A stretch of DNA of 64,000 nucleotides from Deltaproteobacteria bacterium (GTDB lineage: Bacteria > Desulfobacterota > Binatia > Binatales > Binataceae), in assembly GCA_003135135.1 (NCBI GenBank), contig PLDK01000049.1:1-64000 (forward strand), read 5' to 3'. Positions within the stretch are counted from its first letter, which is position 1, and each line of letters starts with the position of its first letter. The notes under the pieces are model-generated. The model was not told the origin of the DNA. It did not search any database and saw nothing but the letters and a program-made list of their open reading frames with translations. The translations under genes were made by a program, and so were the position numbers. Shown piece by piece: positions 36,135-46,322 of this stretch.

Positions 36135-37160
36135 TCAGGGAGGCGTTGGCGCCGCAACCGCCTGTGTCCGCGGATGCATCTTGAAGAATTCCCAGATGAC
36201 GTCGGTCGCGTTCAGATTGTCGCTCGGCTTGCCGACCCACTTTTCCGGCAGCCGATTCTGCCCGCCGGGCCACACATGGCCCAATCCCCTGACCCTGTAG
36301 TACTCGACCTCTCCGCCCTTGGCACAGCGATCGTAAGTGATTTCCAGCACGCCGTTGCCGCGAGCCGTCTGCACTTCCGGTCCGCAGCCGAGCATCCGTT
36401 CCCACTCCCTTAGCGAATCCTCGACGGGCGGGCGATCTTGAATCGTCTCCCAAGGCAGTTTCACTTTGCCGCCGTCGATCGGGTTGAGCGGGTCTTTGGT
36501 TCCGATGATGAAGAGCAGCGGAACGGGATAGGCGAGCTGTTTTTCGCGCTGCCAGAGATGGCCGGAGACGGGCGCGATCGCCGCGATTCGATTCGACAGG
36601 TTGAGCCCCACGCTGAACGTCATCGACGCGCCGTTGGAAAAGCCCGTGCAATAGATTCGGGCCGGGTCGGCGGCGTAACGCGCCTCCAGGAAATCGATCA
36701 TCGCGGAGATGAACCCGAGGTCGTCCACTTTTTCCACGCCAATCGCGCCGCGGCCGGAGCCGGCGTTCCACAGCCGCGGATTAGTCAGGAATCGGGGCGG
36801 AAGCGCAGCGCGCGGCGGAGTGCCGTCGGGGAAAACCGCGATGAAGCCCTCGCGATCGGACTTCGCGGCCCATCCCGTCTGAGCGATCGCGCCCGCACCG
36901 CTGCCGCCCGCTCCGTGAAGCATGATCACCACCGGAAGTTTCGATTTGCCGTCGAATCCGGGAGGTACGTGCACGATGAACGTGCGCGCCGTCTTGCTGG
37001 CGCCGGCGCCGAGCTCGAGCGACTCGTCATGATTCCCCGGCGCCGGGATCGGCTGGTACGTCGGCGCGCCCGCCGTCGCGGAAAATACCACGGCCATCAA
37101 TATCGCCACGGCGACGGCCAGTGAAAAAAGTGAAAAAGTTGAAATACCTGAACTGCGCAT
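36135..37160 (-). CDS. secreted PHB-depolymerase / feruloyl-esterase-like hydrolase
   Basis: The alpha/beta hydrolase has a catalytic Ser in GFSNGASM, an Asp in IIGTKDPLNP and a His in GLGHVWPGG, matching the LpqC/PhaZ-type family. It has a signal peptide (about 10-32). The 341-aa product begins at the ATG 37160; the ORF-track frame continuing to 37901 reads antisense through the formyltransferase. Polyester, lipid or phenolic-ester substrates are possible. It lies close to the secreted phosphodiesterase and VWA genes on the same strand. Confidence 0.85.
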   Translation of the reverse strand: MRSSGISTFSLFSLAVAVAILMAVVFSATAGAPTYQPIPAPGNHDESLELGAGASKTARTFIVHVPPGFDGKSKLPVVIMLHGAGGSGAGAIAQTGWAAKSDREGFIAVFPDGTPPRAALPPRFLTNPRLWNAGSGRGAIGVEKVDDLGFISAMIDFLEARYAADPARIYCTGFSNGASMTFSVGLNLSNRIAAIAPVSGHLWQREKQLAYPVPLLFIIGTKDPLNPIDGGKVKLPWETIQDRPPVEDSLREWERMLGCGPEVQTARGNGVLEITYDRCAKGGEVEYYRVRGLGHVWPGGQNRLPEKWVGKPSDNLNATDVIWEFFKMHPRTQAVAAPTPP

Positions 37161-37289
37161 GACTTGAGTTGCCCTGAAGCCCCGGTTCGATCCCCAGTTC
37201 AATGTACGCAGCGGCTGACCCGTCGTTTCAAGGTGCAACTCCAATTTTGATTTGGTAGCGTGAGCGCAGAAATTTGGAGGATCACCACT

Positions 37290-38216
37290 TTGCGTATCGC
37301 GTTGCTCGGCCAGGCTGCATTCGCGGAAAAAGCGCTCGAGGCGCTCGTCAATCACGGCGACGAAATCGTTCACGTCTTCGCACCGCCCGATCCACCCGCC
37401 GGCAAGGCGGATCCGCTGGCCGCCAAGGCGCGCGTCATGGGCATCCCGCTGAGCCAGCCCAAGTCGTTCAAGAACGACGCCGCCTGCGAGCAGTTCAAAG
37501 CGCTGGACGCCGAGCTGGCCATCCTCGCGTTCGTCACCCTGATTGTTCCGGAGCGAATTCTCTACGCGCCGCGCTACAAGGCAATCTGCTTTCACCCTTC
37601 CATCCTCCCGCGCCATCGCGGCGCCAGCGGGATCAACTGGGCAATAATCCAGGGCGACGGGGAAACGGGAGTCACGTGGTTCTGGCCGGATAAGGGTATA
37701 GACACCGGACCGATCCTCGTTCAGAAGCGCGTGCCGATTGCGGAGAACGACACCGTCGGCTCGATTTACTTCAACACGCTCTTCCCGATGGGAATCGACG
37801 CGATGATCGAAGCGGTCGATCTGATCAAATCCGGCAACGCGCCCGCGATCGTGCAGGACGAGAGCAACGCGACCTACGAGCCGCCGTGCCGCGACGAGCA
37901 CGCGAAGATCGATTTTGCAAAACCGGGGCGCGAAGTCTTCAACCTGATTCGCGGATGCGACCCGCAGCCCGGCGCGTTCGCGAGCATCGGCGACAAACGG
38001 GTGCGGCTCTACGAAGCCGGCTTCGAAGCCAGCCGCTCAGACAACGAAAGCGCACGGGGAACGTTAATGGCGATCGATGCGGACGGAATGAAGATCGCGC
38101 TCGCGGGCGGGACGATCACGGTCAAGCGAGCGCGAATCGATCCAAATCCAAAGAAAGTAGCACCCGCCCAGCTCGCAGCTTCAGGCGATCTCCGCGTCGG
38201 CGCCAAGCTTACGTAA
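37290..38216 (+). CDS. methionyl-tRNA formyltransferase-like / 10-formyl-THF hydrolase-type protein
   Basis: The 308-aa product is a formyltransferase fold: the catalytic FHPSILPRHRGASG and DKGIDTGPIL motifs are clear. This form of the loop (RGASGINWAI) is typical of the N-terminal part of 10-formyltetrahydrofolate dehydrogenase and of some FMT-like paralogues. It may formylate a substrate other than Met-tRNA. The start is TTG at 37290, since GGAGG lies nine bases before it and the translated start LRIALLGQAAF matches the family; the ORF-track GTG at 37260 has no such site. Confidence 0.8.
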   Translation: MRIALLGQAAFAEKALEALVNHGDEIVHVFAPPDPPAGKADPLAAKARVMGIPLSQPKSFKNDAACEQFKALDAELAILAFVTLIVPERILYAPRYKAICFHPSILPRHRGASGINWAIIQGDGETGVTWFWPDKGIDTGPILVQKRVPIAENDTVGSIYFNTLFPMGIDAMIEAVDLIKSGNAPAIVQDESNATYEPPCRDEHAKIDFAKPGREVFNLIRGCDPQPGAFASIGDKRVRLYEAGFEASRSDNESARGTLMAIDADGMKIALAGGTITVKRARIDPNPKKVAPAQLAASGDLRVGAKLT

Positions 38217-38232
38217 GCTGTCCGCGCCGCCT

Positions 38233-38556
38233 TTATTTTGCCTTTGATTTGAGGCGGGGATCGGCGGCCGAGACGCATACGGATTCCTGCATCCGTCTCG
38301 TCATTTCCGACTCACTAAGGGGATGCATTTTGGCCTTCAGCGTGGCCTGCGCGGCTGCCTGATATTCGGATGGTGTCATTGGGTTTTTGATTGCGTCTTT
38401 TAGAGACGCCTCGCATTCCTGCGCGGAGTCAAAGCTCACGCTCCTTCTCCAATCCGACAAGGGCGCACCTGCGTCAACCCGATTGTCGGCATTGATCGGT
38501 GGAACCATCAGATACCAGGCAACGATCGCGAGCGCGGCGCTGTGGTGGGACTTCAT
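38233..38556 (-). CDS. small secreted hypothetical protein
   Basis: The 107-aa product has a signal peptide (about 1-23, ending INA), two cysteines that might pair, and a soluble helical middle (EASLKDAIKNPMT). The family is not recognised. It sits between the convergent formyltransferase and the divergent beta-propeller gene. Confidence 0.55.
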   Translation of the reverse strand: MKSHHSAALAIVAWYLMVPPINADNRVDAGAPLSDWRRSVSFDSAQECEASLKDAIKNPMTPSEYQAAAQATLKAKMHPLSESEMTRRMQESVCVSAADPRLKSKAK

Positions 38557-38675
38557 ACGCGTCTCTTTATCAAGCCGCGCCGGAAAGCAGAAGATCGCGA
38601 GCCGCTCGTGCCGCCCGCTGTTGCGTCTGAGTCCTTTGCGCTACGATCTGTCGCGTTCACGAGAGGTTTACCGGG

Positions 38676-39680
38676 ATGCGTCTGTGCATCGGGACGGCCA
38701 AGGGCATTGTGATTCTGGATCCCTCGCGTGGGGGAACTCCGCTGATGGTGCTTGCCGATCCGTCAGCCGTCTGGTGCATGGCGCAGGACGCCGTCGATCC
38801 CACGCTCATCTATGCCGGCTCGACCGAGAACATCCGCGGCAAGGGGACGCTCGCGCGCTCGACGGACGGCGGCAGAACCTGGACCGACATCACTCCCCCG
38901 CTCGCGCGCGAAGAAGAGGTCTGGTCGATTGCCGCCTCTCCCGCCGTGAAGGATCGCGTGTTCGTCGGGACGTCGCACGCCCGCTTGTTCCGCAGCGACG
39001 ATCGCGGGCGCATCTTCAAGGAATCCGACGGCTTCCTGAAAATTCCGGGGCGCGACCGCTGGACGTTTCCGCCAGCGCCGCATATCCCGCACGTGCGCTC
39101 CATCGCCTTCGATCCGCATGAGCCTTCCACGATGTACGTCGGCGTCGAGGAGGGCGGCGTGTTCCGCTCGCGCAACGACGGCGCGACCTTCGAGCCGCTC
39201 AACGACGGTCTCCATTGGGATGTTCATACCGTCGCGGTGGACTCGCTTGATTCGCGCCGGCTCTACGCCACTACCGGCAATGGGTTCTACTTGTCCGGCA
39301 ACGCCGGTAAATCGTGGCATCACGTAACGCACGGGCTCAACCGCAGCTACACTGTCCCGCTGCTGGTAAGCCGGCCAGACAGCGAAAACGTTTTCACCGC
39401 GGCCGCGATGGGCCCGCCGCCCACCTGGCGGGTCGGACCGGCCGGCGCCGACGCGATGCTGTTCCGCAGCGGCGATCGCGGCGAAAGTTTTACGCCGATC
39501 TCCACCGAACAGACTTTCGGGCGGGGCATGGTGATGCGGCTGAAGGCCGATCCGGAGAGCGGCGGCTTCTTCGCGGTCTGCAACGACGGCGCCGTCGTTC
39601 GCGCCACCGCTGACGGGTCGTCACTCGCGACGATCGCGGAAAAACTGCCGCCCGCCTACGACCTCGCGACAATTCCATGA
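38676..39680 (+). CDS. BNR/Asp-box beta-propeller protein
   Basis: The 334-aa product is built from repeated Asp-boxes, S-x-D-x-G-x-T/S-W type: STDGGRTW, SDDRGRIF, SRNDGATF, SGNAGKSW and SGDRGESF, the pattern of sialidase or VPS10-like beta-propellers. No signal peptide is visible at the N-terminus (MRLCIGTAKGIVILDP). It may bind or cleave carbohydrates, or only act as an interaction scaffold. Confidence 0.82.
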   Translation: MRLCIGTAKGIVILDPSRGGTPLMVLADPSAVWCMAQDAVDPTLIYAGSTENIRGKGTLARSTDGGRTWTDITPPLAREEEVWSIAASPAVKDRVFVGTSHARLFRSDDRGRIFKESDGFLKIPGRDRWTFPPAPHIPHVRSIAFDPHEPSTMYVGVEEGGVFRSRNDGATFEPLNDGLHWDVHTVAVDSLDSRRLYATTGNGFYLSGNAGKSWHHVTHGLNRSYTVPLLVSRPDSENVFTAAAMGPPPTWRVGPAGADAMLFRSGDRGESFTPISTEQTFGRGMVMRLKADPESGGFFAVCNDGAVVRATADGSSLATIAEKLPPAYDLATIP

Positions 39681-39729
39681 GCCAGCGACCGGCGGCTCGA
39701 GCAAGCTGACTATCTCCTCTACCGCAGTT

Positions 39730-40539
39730 CTATCGGAGCTCCGCCGGGGTCGACCCTTCAGTCACCTTCTTCGCGATTATCACCGCCGTCGATCGAGGCA
39801 CCAGCCGCGTCGCATTGGCGCGCACCCAGTTGAACCATCCCGAGATAACGCTCGGCTGCTTGCCGAGCGCGTCGAGCGCGACCCGCACCACGTTTGCCGC
39901 CGGCTCGCCGTGGTCAGGCCCCACGCTCTCTCCCGCCACCGCCTGGAACTCGGTCTTCGTGGGCCCGGGCTCTATCACGAGCGCATCGATACCCGTCCCG
40001 CGCAGCTCGCCCCACAACCCCTCGCCAAACAGCAGATCGAATCCCTTGGTTGCGCTGTAAACCGCGTGCAGCGGCAGCGGCTGGCGTCCCGCCACCGATC
40101 CCACAACGATAACCGCGCCGCGGCCGCGCTTGACCATCCCGGGCATGATGCGGGCGGTCAGCACCACCGGCACGACGCAGTTTACGACCACCATCGCGCG
40201 CAGCCGGTCGATTGCCAGCTTGTCGAAACGGCCCGCGTAGCCGAAGCCCGCGTTGTTGACCAGAAATGCGATCGGCAAATCCGCGACTGCATCGGCCAGA
40301 CGATCCGCGCCGTCCGGCGCCGCGAGATCGACGGCGACCACCCGCGTCTCGACATGAAAATTCTGACGAAGTTCCGCGGCGAGCGCGTTCAGCCGTTCCT
40401 CGCGCCTGGCCGTCAGCACTATCGACATGCCCTCGCGCGCGAGCGCCCGCGCAAACTCAAGGCCGATTCCCGCCGACGCGCCCGTCACGAGAGCCCATTG
40501 CCCGTACTTCTCACGATATTTGCGCCCATTATCTGCCAT
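39730..40539 (-). CDS. short-chain dehydrogenase/reductase
   Basis: This NAD(P)-dependent Rossmann-fold enzyme has TGASAGIG (cofactor binding), NNAGFGYAG and the catalytic YSATK. The 269-aa length is typical. The ATG at 40539 has GGAGGAAATCGCG before it, and the 33-residue extension of the ORF-track start is rejected. The substrate is unknown. A short-chain ketone or acyl intermediate is possible. Confidence 0.9.
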   Translation of the reverse strand: MADNGRKYREKYGQWALVTGASAGIGLEFARALAREGMSIVLTARREERLNALAAELRQNFHVETRVVAVDLAAPDGADRLADAVADLPIAFLVNNAGFGYAGRFDKLAIDRLRAMVVVNCVVPVVLTARIMPGMVKRGRGAVIVVGSVAGRQPLPLHAVYSATKGFDLLFGEGLWGELRGTGIDALVIEPGPTKTEFQAVAGESVGPDHGEPAANVVRVALDALGKQPSVISGWFNWVRANATRLVPRSTAVIIAKKVTEGSTPAELR

Positions 40540-40675
40540 CGCGATTTCCTCCTGATGCGATCGAGAACCTATCAGCTTTGCCCCATCAGATACTCCTGCA
40601 TAGCCCCGGATGACGCCGCAATCCCGGCCACTTGACACTGGAGCGAAGAAAAAGCGAAGATAGCCAGACCGTCAG

Positions 40676-41656
40676 ATGAATGCCGTCGCCAGATTGCCGC
40701 TTTATTCGCCACCGCCCGAGGAGCTCGACGCCACTCGCGGCGTCGAGTTTATCGAGATGCCGGTGCGGCAGATTCTCAATCGATGCGACAGCCCGCGTGT
40801 GCCGTTTCGATGGACGATCAACCCGTATCGCGGCTGCGAGTTCGGATGCGTGTACTGCTACGCGCGCTACACGCACGATTTTCTCGAACTGCGCGACCCG
40901 ATGGACTTCGAGCGCAAAATATTCGTCAAGCGGATGGCGGCCGAGGTCCTGGCGCGCACGCTCTCACGCACGCCAATCGGCACCGACGCGATCGCAATCG
41001 GCACGGCGACCGACCCCTATCAGCCGGCCGAGCGAAAGTATGGGCTGACGCGCTCGATGCTCGAAGTTTTCGCGCAACTATCGGGGCTGGACCTGTCGAT
41101 CACGACCAAATCCAGCTTGATCGTTCGCGACCTAGAGTGGCTCAAAAAGATTAATCGGCGCTCGAAGCTGTCGGTGAACTTCTCGCTGATAACGCTCGAT
41201 CGAAAACTGCAACGAATCCTCGAGCCGCGAGCGCCACGCCCGGGCCTGCGGCTGCGCGCGCTGCTGGAGCTGGCGCGGGCGGGAATCCGGTGCAACGTGC
41301 TCATGATGCCGATGATTCCGGGACTGACGGACGATCCCGCGGCGATCGAGAGCGTGGTTCGCGGGGCGCGTCGCGCGGGCGCGTCGGGAGTGTGGTGGCG
41401 TTCGCTGTTTCTGAAACCCGCGGCGGCGCGCCGATTCATTCCATTCGTCAAGGAGCGATTCCCGCATCTGGCGGAGCGTATCGACATGTTTTACGCGCGC
41501 GCCGAGTACGTTCCGCATGCGTATGACGATCGGATGCGGGTGATTTTCGATCGCATCCGCGCGCGCTACGGCTTCCCTATCGAGCACGAACGATGCATGG
41601 CGGCCCAGGCGACCGCCGCGCCGCAGCCACCCCGACAGCGCTCGTTGTTTTCCTAG
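40676..41656 (+). CDS. SPL-like radical SAM protein (COG1533 type)
   Basis: The 326-aa product has the radical SAM cysteine motif in CEFGCVYCYA and the following conserved RYTHDFLELR and TDPYQPAERKY runs of the spore-photoproduct-lyase-like (SplB/Rv2578c) family. Members bind a [4Fe-4S] cluster and SAM; many have unknown targets, possibly nucleic acid. No partner gene is evident. It is divergent from the SDR gene with about 135 bp between. Confidence 0.85.
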   Translation: MNAVARLPLYSPPPEELDATRGVEFIEMPVRQILNRCDSPRVPFRWTINPYRGCEFGCVYCYARYTHDFLELRDPMDFERKIFVKRMAAEVLARTLSRTPIGTDAIAIGTATDPYQPAERKYGLTRSMLEVFAQLSGLDLSITTKSSLIVRDLEWLKKINRRSKLSVNFSLITLDRKLQRILEPRAPRPGLRLRALLELARAGIRCNVLMMPMIPGLTDDPAAIESVVRGARRAGASGVWWRSLFLKPAAARRFIPFVKERFPHLAERIDMFYARAEYVPHAYDDRMRVIFDRIRARYGFPIEHERCMAAQATAAPQPPRQRSLFS

Positions 41657-41659
41657 TAC

Positions 41660-41969
41660 CGGGTGCAAGGGTGAGGTGGAAATTAACTTGATTGAATGTG
41701 AAACCCTCGGTGGGTTTCACACTTCCTTCGGCAGGGGCTGCGGCCCCTGCACCCGCAGTGAGAAGACGCGAAAATCTGCGCAACGCATCTTTTCGCGACT
41801 ACGCTATGGAACAGCCCGCGGACAGAGCTTTCTTAATGCTGGCCTCCCGTGCCAAGGGGTCTTAATACTGGCCAGCCGCGGCGACGGCGGCACAGCATTA
41901 AGCGGTTGGCAGGGGCCGCGCCCGCCAACGGCGGGCGGCCTTAACATTGGGTCCAGGGGTCACCCCTGG
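41660..41969 (+). repeat. dispersed intergenic repeat, type A (copy 4, composite)
   Basis: The 310-bp gap is made of type A modules: a GTGAAACCC-TCGGT-GGGTTTCAC hairpin at 41698-41720, a GCAGGGGCTGCGGCCCCTGC-type stem, a CAGCATTAAGCGGTTGGCAGGGG module and GTCCAGGGGTCACCCCTGG. It ends immediately before the tRNA-Leu 3' end. No ORF is supported. Confidence 0.8.
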
Positions 41970-42055
41970 TGGTGCGCGGAGCGGGACTTGAACCCGCACG
42001 GTATTGCTACCACCAGCCCCTCAAACTGGCGTGTCTGCCATTCCACCACCCGCGC
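41970..42055 (-). tRNA. tRNA-Leu (anticodon GAG)
   Basis: Reading the reverse strand gives GCGCGGGTGGTGGAATGG... to a CCGCGCACCA end. The 7-bp acceptor stem (GCGCGGG / TCCGCGC), anticodon stem CCAGT / GCTGG with loop TTGAGGG (anticodon GAG), an extended variable arm (TGGTAGCAATACCG) and the T arm GCGGGTTCAAGTCCCGC are all present. CCA is encoded. It lies downstream of secG on the same strand, as leuU does in E. coli. Confidence 0.97.
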
Positions 42056-42132
42056 ATCATGCGTGACGGCCGGAGCCAAGTTGAGGGTCTGAGCGCTCCG
42101 GCGCAAATCCGAAAGTACAGCTACTGCTTCTA

Positions 42133-42513
42133 TTACTTCGCCGACGACGGCGTCGCGGGTCCGGCGGGACCTTGAGCGGCCGGGGCCGGCGCCGCGGGAA
42201 GCGCGTTCTTGGGCGCCTGCTTCGACGCCGGCATCACGCTCGACGGCGCCGACGAGAACGGCCGATCGAAGATACTGCCGGTCACGCGCCGCGCCGAAGC
42301 CAGTGCCAGAAAGATCGAACTCGCGAAAAAAATAATCGCCAGCGTCCACGTCGCCTTGGTCAGCGCGTTGCCCGCTCCGCTGGCGCCGAAGACGGTCTGG
42401 CTCGAACCGCCGAAAACGGCGCCGACCTCCGCACCCTTGCCCTGCTGCAGCAGGATAATGATGCACATAGCCACGCAAACGATCACGTGAATCGAAACAA
42501 CGATTGAAACCAT
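42133..42513 (-). CDS. secG: preprotein translocase subunit SecG
   Basis: SecG is the small third subunit of the SecYEG channel. The 126-aa product has the N-terminal helix and the conserved LLQQGKGAEVGAVFGG and NALTKATWTLA segment, then a Pro/Ala-rich tail of about 45 residues that extends the usual length. It follows tpiA by 10 bp and precedes tRNA-Leu, completing the gap-pgk-tpiA-secG operon. Confidence 0.94.
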   Translation of the reverse strand: MVSIVVSIHVIVCVAMCIIILLQQGKGAEVGAVFGGSSQTVFGASGAGNALTKATWTLAIIFFASSIFLALASARRVTGSIFDRPFSSAPSSVMPASKQAPKNALPAAPAPAAQGPAGPATPSSAK

Positions 42514-42523
42514 TTTGTCTTCT

Positions 42524-43297
42524 TCAGCGAGTCCGCGCCCTGACGATGCGCGCGAACGAGTCAGCTTTTAAGCTTGCCCCGCCGACCAGAGCCCCGTCAA
42601 TATCGGGCTTGGAGACGAGCGAGTCAACATTGTCGGCGTTTACGCTGCCGCCGTAAATTATCCGCACCGCTGACGCGCGCTCGGGTCCGTATCGTTCGAG
42701 GAGCGCGCCGCGGATCGCGCCGTGTACCGATTCGGCCTGTTCGGGCGTCGCGTTGCGCCCGGTGCCAATCGCCCACACCGGCTCGTACGCAATCGCCACT
42801 GCGGTCACATGATCGTCGCCAACGTTCTCGAGCCCGCGCTGGAGTTGGTGCAGGACGACATCCAGCGCACGGCCGCTGTCGTGCTCGTCCTGGGTTTCGC
42901 CGACGCACAGAATCGGCGCCATCCGGTGCTTGAGCGCGGCAAGCACTTTCTTGTTGATCAGTTCGTCGGTTTCATGGAAAACGTGGCGGCGCTCCGAATG
43001 GCCGGCGATGACGTGGGTCACGCCATAGGCCTTCAGCATCGGCGGCGACACTTCGCCGGTAAACGCCCCTTTGTCCTCGTAGTGCATATTTTGCGCGCCC
43101 AGCAGGATCGACGAGCCTGCCAGCGCCTGCGCCACGGCCGGGATAAGAATAGCGGGCGGCGCGACCATCACGTCGCGATCTTTGGCCAGCGTCGCGGCGT
43201 CGCGATCTATCTCGGCGCGGATTGCGGCGATGAGCGCGCGGGCCTCGGCCGGCCCAAGATGCATCTTCCAGTTTCCGGCGATTAGTTTCCTGCGCAC
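42524..43297 (-). CDS. tpiA: triosephosphate isomerase
   Basis: TpiA interconverts dihydroxyacetone phosphate and glyceraldehyde 3-phosphate. The 257-aa product has Lys in GNWKMH, His in IAGHSERR and the catalytic Glu in AYEPVWAIGTG, followed by IIYGGSV. The start is GTG at 43297, with AAGGA seven bases before; the ORF-track product from 43423 has 42 extra residues from the intergenic region. It is 26 bp downstream of pgk in one operon. Confidence 0.96.
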   Translation of the reverse strand: MRRKLIAGNWKMHLGPAEARALIAAIRAEIDRDAATLAKDRDVMVAPPAILIPAVAQALAGSSILLGAQNMHYEDKGAFTGEVSPPMLKAYGVTHVIAGHSERRHVFHETDELINKKVLAALKHRMAPILCVGETQDEHDSGRALDVVLHQLQRGLENVGDDHVTAVAIAYEPVWAIGTGRNATPEQAESVHGAIRGALLERYGPERASAVRIIYGGSVNADNVDSLVSKPDIDGALVGGASLKADSFARIVRARTR

Positions 43298-43323
43298 GCG
43301 CGTCCTTGCCTCTCGGTACGATG

Positions 43324-44508
43324 TCAAACTTCGAGCGCCTTCACGCCCGGCAGCTCGCGGCCTTCCAGATATTCGAGCGTGGCTCCACCGCCTGTCGAGA
43401 TATGCGTGAACTTTTTCGCCCACGGCGCATGCGCGAAGGCCGAAGCCGTGTCGCCGCCGCCGATTATCGAAATGACGCCCGCTTGATTGGCGAGCGCTTC
43501 ACCGACTCGCATCGTGCCGCCCGCGAACGCCGGGATTTCGAAGAGTCCGAGCGGGCCATTCCATATAACGGTTTTGGCACGCGCGATTTCCGCGATAAAC
43601 GCCGCCGCGGTATCCGGTCCGATGTCGAGCCCCATCATCTCGGAGGGAATTTCGGTGACGGTATGAGGCGTCGCGCCGGCTTCCGGAGCGGATGCGACAA
43701 TATGATCCGACGGCAGCACGATTTTGACGCCTTTGCGCGCGGCCTCGGCGAGCAATTCCTTTGCCAGCTCGAGCTTGTCGTCTTCGACGCGCGAGCGGCC
43801 GACGGCGACGCCCTGAGCCTTGAGAAACGTGTACGCCATCGCGCCGCCAATCAGGATCGCATCGACCTTGGTCAGCAGATTTCTGATGAGGGCGATCTTG
43901 TCGGAGACTTTTGCGCCGCCCAGGATCGCGACCGACGGGTGCTGCGGATTCTCGGTGACCGCGCGCAACGCCTCGAGCTCGCGCATCATCAGGAATCCAG
44001 CCGCGCGCTCCGCGATGAATCGTGTGACTCCGACCGTCGAGGCGTGGGCGCGATGTGCGGAGCCGAAGCCGTCGTTCACATAGACCTGTTTGTGGCGCGC
44101 TAGTTCATGCGAGAAGTCGCGATCGTTGGCTTCCTCTTCTTTGTGGAAGCGCAGATTTTCGAGCAGAATCGCTTCGCCCGGCTTGAGCGCCTCGATCATT
44201 TTGCCGGTGTGATCGCCAATGCAGTCGGGCGCAAGCGCGACCTTCTGCCCGAGCGCCTTAGATAGATACTCGGCCACGGGCTTGAGGCTGAGCTCGGCGC
44301 TGCGCTCTTTGGGACGCCCCAGATGCGAGCAGAGCACGGCCGACCCGCCATGCTCGAGGATGTAGCGAATGGTGTCGAGGCTCGCGTCGATTCGCGCCGG
44401 GTCCTGGATCTTGCCCTCGTGGATCGGCACGTTGAAATCGCACCGCACGAGCACCTTCTTGTCTTTAAACTCAAGACGCGTGATCGGTAAAACAGGCATC
44501 GCGGCCAC
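43324..44508 (-). CDS. pgk: phosphoglycerate kinase
   Basis: Pgk converts 1,3-bisphosphoglycerate to 3-phosphoglycerate with ATP formation. The 394-aa product carries VLVRCDFNVP (N-terminal substrate loop), CSHLGRPK, LLENLRFHKEEE and the C-terminal GGGDTASAF nucleotide loop. The track start is GTG at 44508; an ATG three codons further has GGGAG twelve bases upstream and may be the true start. It is downstream of gap by 30 bp. Confidence 0.96.
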   Translation of the reverse strand: MAAMPVLPITRLEFKDKKVLVRCDFNVPIHEGKIQDPARIDASLDTIRYILEHGGSAVLCSHLGRPKERSAELSLKPVAEYLSKALGQKVALAPDCIGDHTGKMIEALKPGEAILLENLRFHKEEEANDRDFSHELARHKQVYVNDGFGSAHRAHASTVGVTRFIAERAAGFLMMRELEALRAVTENPQHPSVAILGGAKVSDKIALIRNLLTKVDAILIGGAMAYTFLKAQGVAVGRSRVEDDKLELAKELLAEAARKGVKIVLPSDHIVASAPEAGATPHTVTEIPSEMMGLDIGPDTAAAFIAEIARAKTVIWNGPLGLFEIPAFAGGTMRVGEALANQAGVISIIGGGDTASAFAHAPWAKKFTHISTGGGATLEYLEGRELPGVKALEV

Positions 44509-44538
44509 TCACTCCCGGGTCAGCTCGGTTGCCCGCGG

Positions 44539-45546
<1,008 letters not shown>

Positions 45547-45689
45547 TCAATCCTCCCGAGAGTGCGTTGCGTACAATTGAAACCGTGAACCCGTGAAATA
45601 CAACGACCCGAACCTTAAATAAGTCCGGGTCCGATGTGCAAGGGCGCCTTCAACGGTCAATTCTACGCCGAGGCGCGTCGCGAATGCAG

Positions 45690-45862
45690 TGGCAGGGGGC
45701 AGGGCTTGAGCCCTGCACCCACCGCTAAGGCCGCGCTCCGTTGTGCGCGCGGCCCCTGCCAACGGCTTAATACTGCGCTGCCGTCGTCACGGCCAGGGTC
45801 ATCCCTGCCACCTTAGTATTGAGAAAAGATGCGGCCTGACGGCCTGTTAGAAGGGGTGAAGG
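45690..45862 (-). repeat. dispersed intergenic repeat, type A (copy 5, inverted)
   Basis: Read on the minus strand, it gives CCCCTTCTAACAGGCCG, then GGCAGCGCAGTATTAAGCC, GTTGGCAGGGGCCGCGC and CGCGGCCTTAGCGGTGGGTGCAGGG. This matches the extended module in copies 3 and 4. The 326-bp gap 45544-45869 contains nothing else that I can recognise; it holds no ORF with a ribosome site. Confidence 0.75.
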
Positions 45863-45869
45863 GGAGAAT

Positions 45870-46322
45870 TCACGGCGCCTGCGCCGGCAGCCGGGTAATC
45901 GAGCGCAAATACACGAACAGCGCACCCGAGAACAACGCAATGTCCACCGCCAGCTCTATCCACATTCTCGATCGCGATGGCGCGCCGACCCCGAAGCATC
46001 CGCAGTCGAGCGTGAGACCTCGAAGCAGTGCGGACGCCAATGCCGTGAAAAACATTAGAGAAACGACGGCGACCGCGAGCGCTCCGACCCGCCTGGTCGG
46101 CGGCACGAGCAGCAGGCCGCCGCATGCGAACTCGAATGGCGGCAACCCCATCACGAACAGGTTGATGAACACCGCCGGCAGGATCGCGAACGCAGCAGTG
46201 CTATCCGCGAACTGCAGCGGTTCGCGGATCTTGCCGATGCCCGCATAAATGAATACGGCCGCCACGGCAATGCTGACCGCGAGCACCGCATAGTTCCGAC
46301 GCGAATTATCGTTAGGCATCAT
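45870..46322 (-). CDS. MauE/DoxX-like membrane protein
   Basis: The 150-aa product has four transmembrane helices and the Cys-rich GLTLDCGCFG motif typical of MauE-type proteins. MauE helps to form disulfides in methylamine dehydrogenase; relatives act in thiol or sulfur chemistry of the membrane. The ATG overlaps the rhodanese stop by four bases (ATGA), so the pair is translationally coupled. No mau dehydrogenase genes are present, so the partner here is more likely the rhodanese. Confidence 0.82.
   Translation of the reverse strand: MMPNDNSRRNYAVLAVSIAVAAVFIYAGIGKIREPLQFADSTAAFAILPAVFINLFVMGLPPFEFACGGLLLVPPTRRVGALAVAVVSLMFFTALASALLRGLTLDCGCFGVGAPSRSRMWIELAVDIALFSGALFVYLRSITRLPAQAP

Noticed and set aside
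36135-37901. 588-aa single protein
   Set aside because: Only the part from 37160 downwards matches the hydrolase family; the rest is antisense to the formyltransferase.
41970-42055. tRNA-Leu as a phage or island attachment site
   Set aside because: No integrase, direct-repeat end or phage gene was found near it; the flanking sequence is type A repeat and secG.
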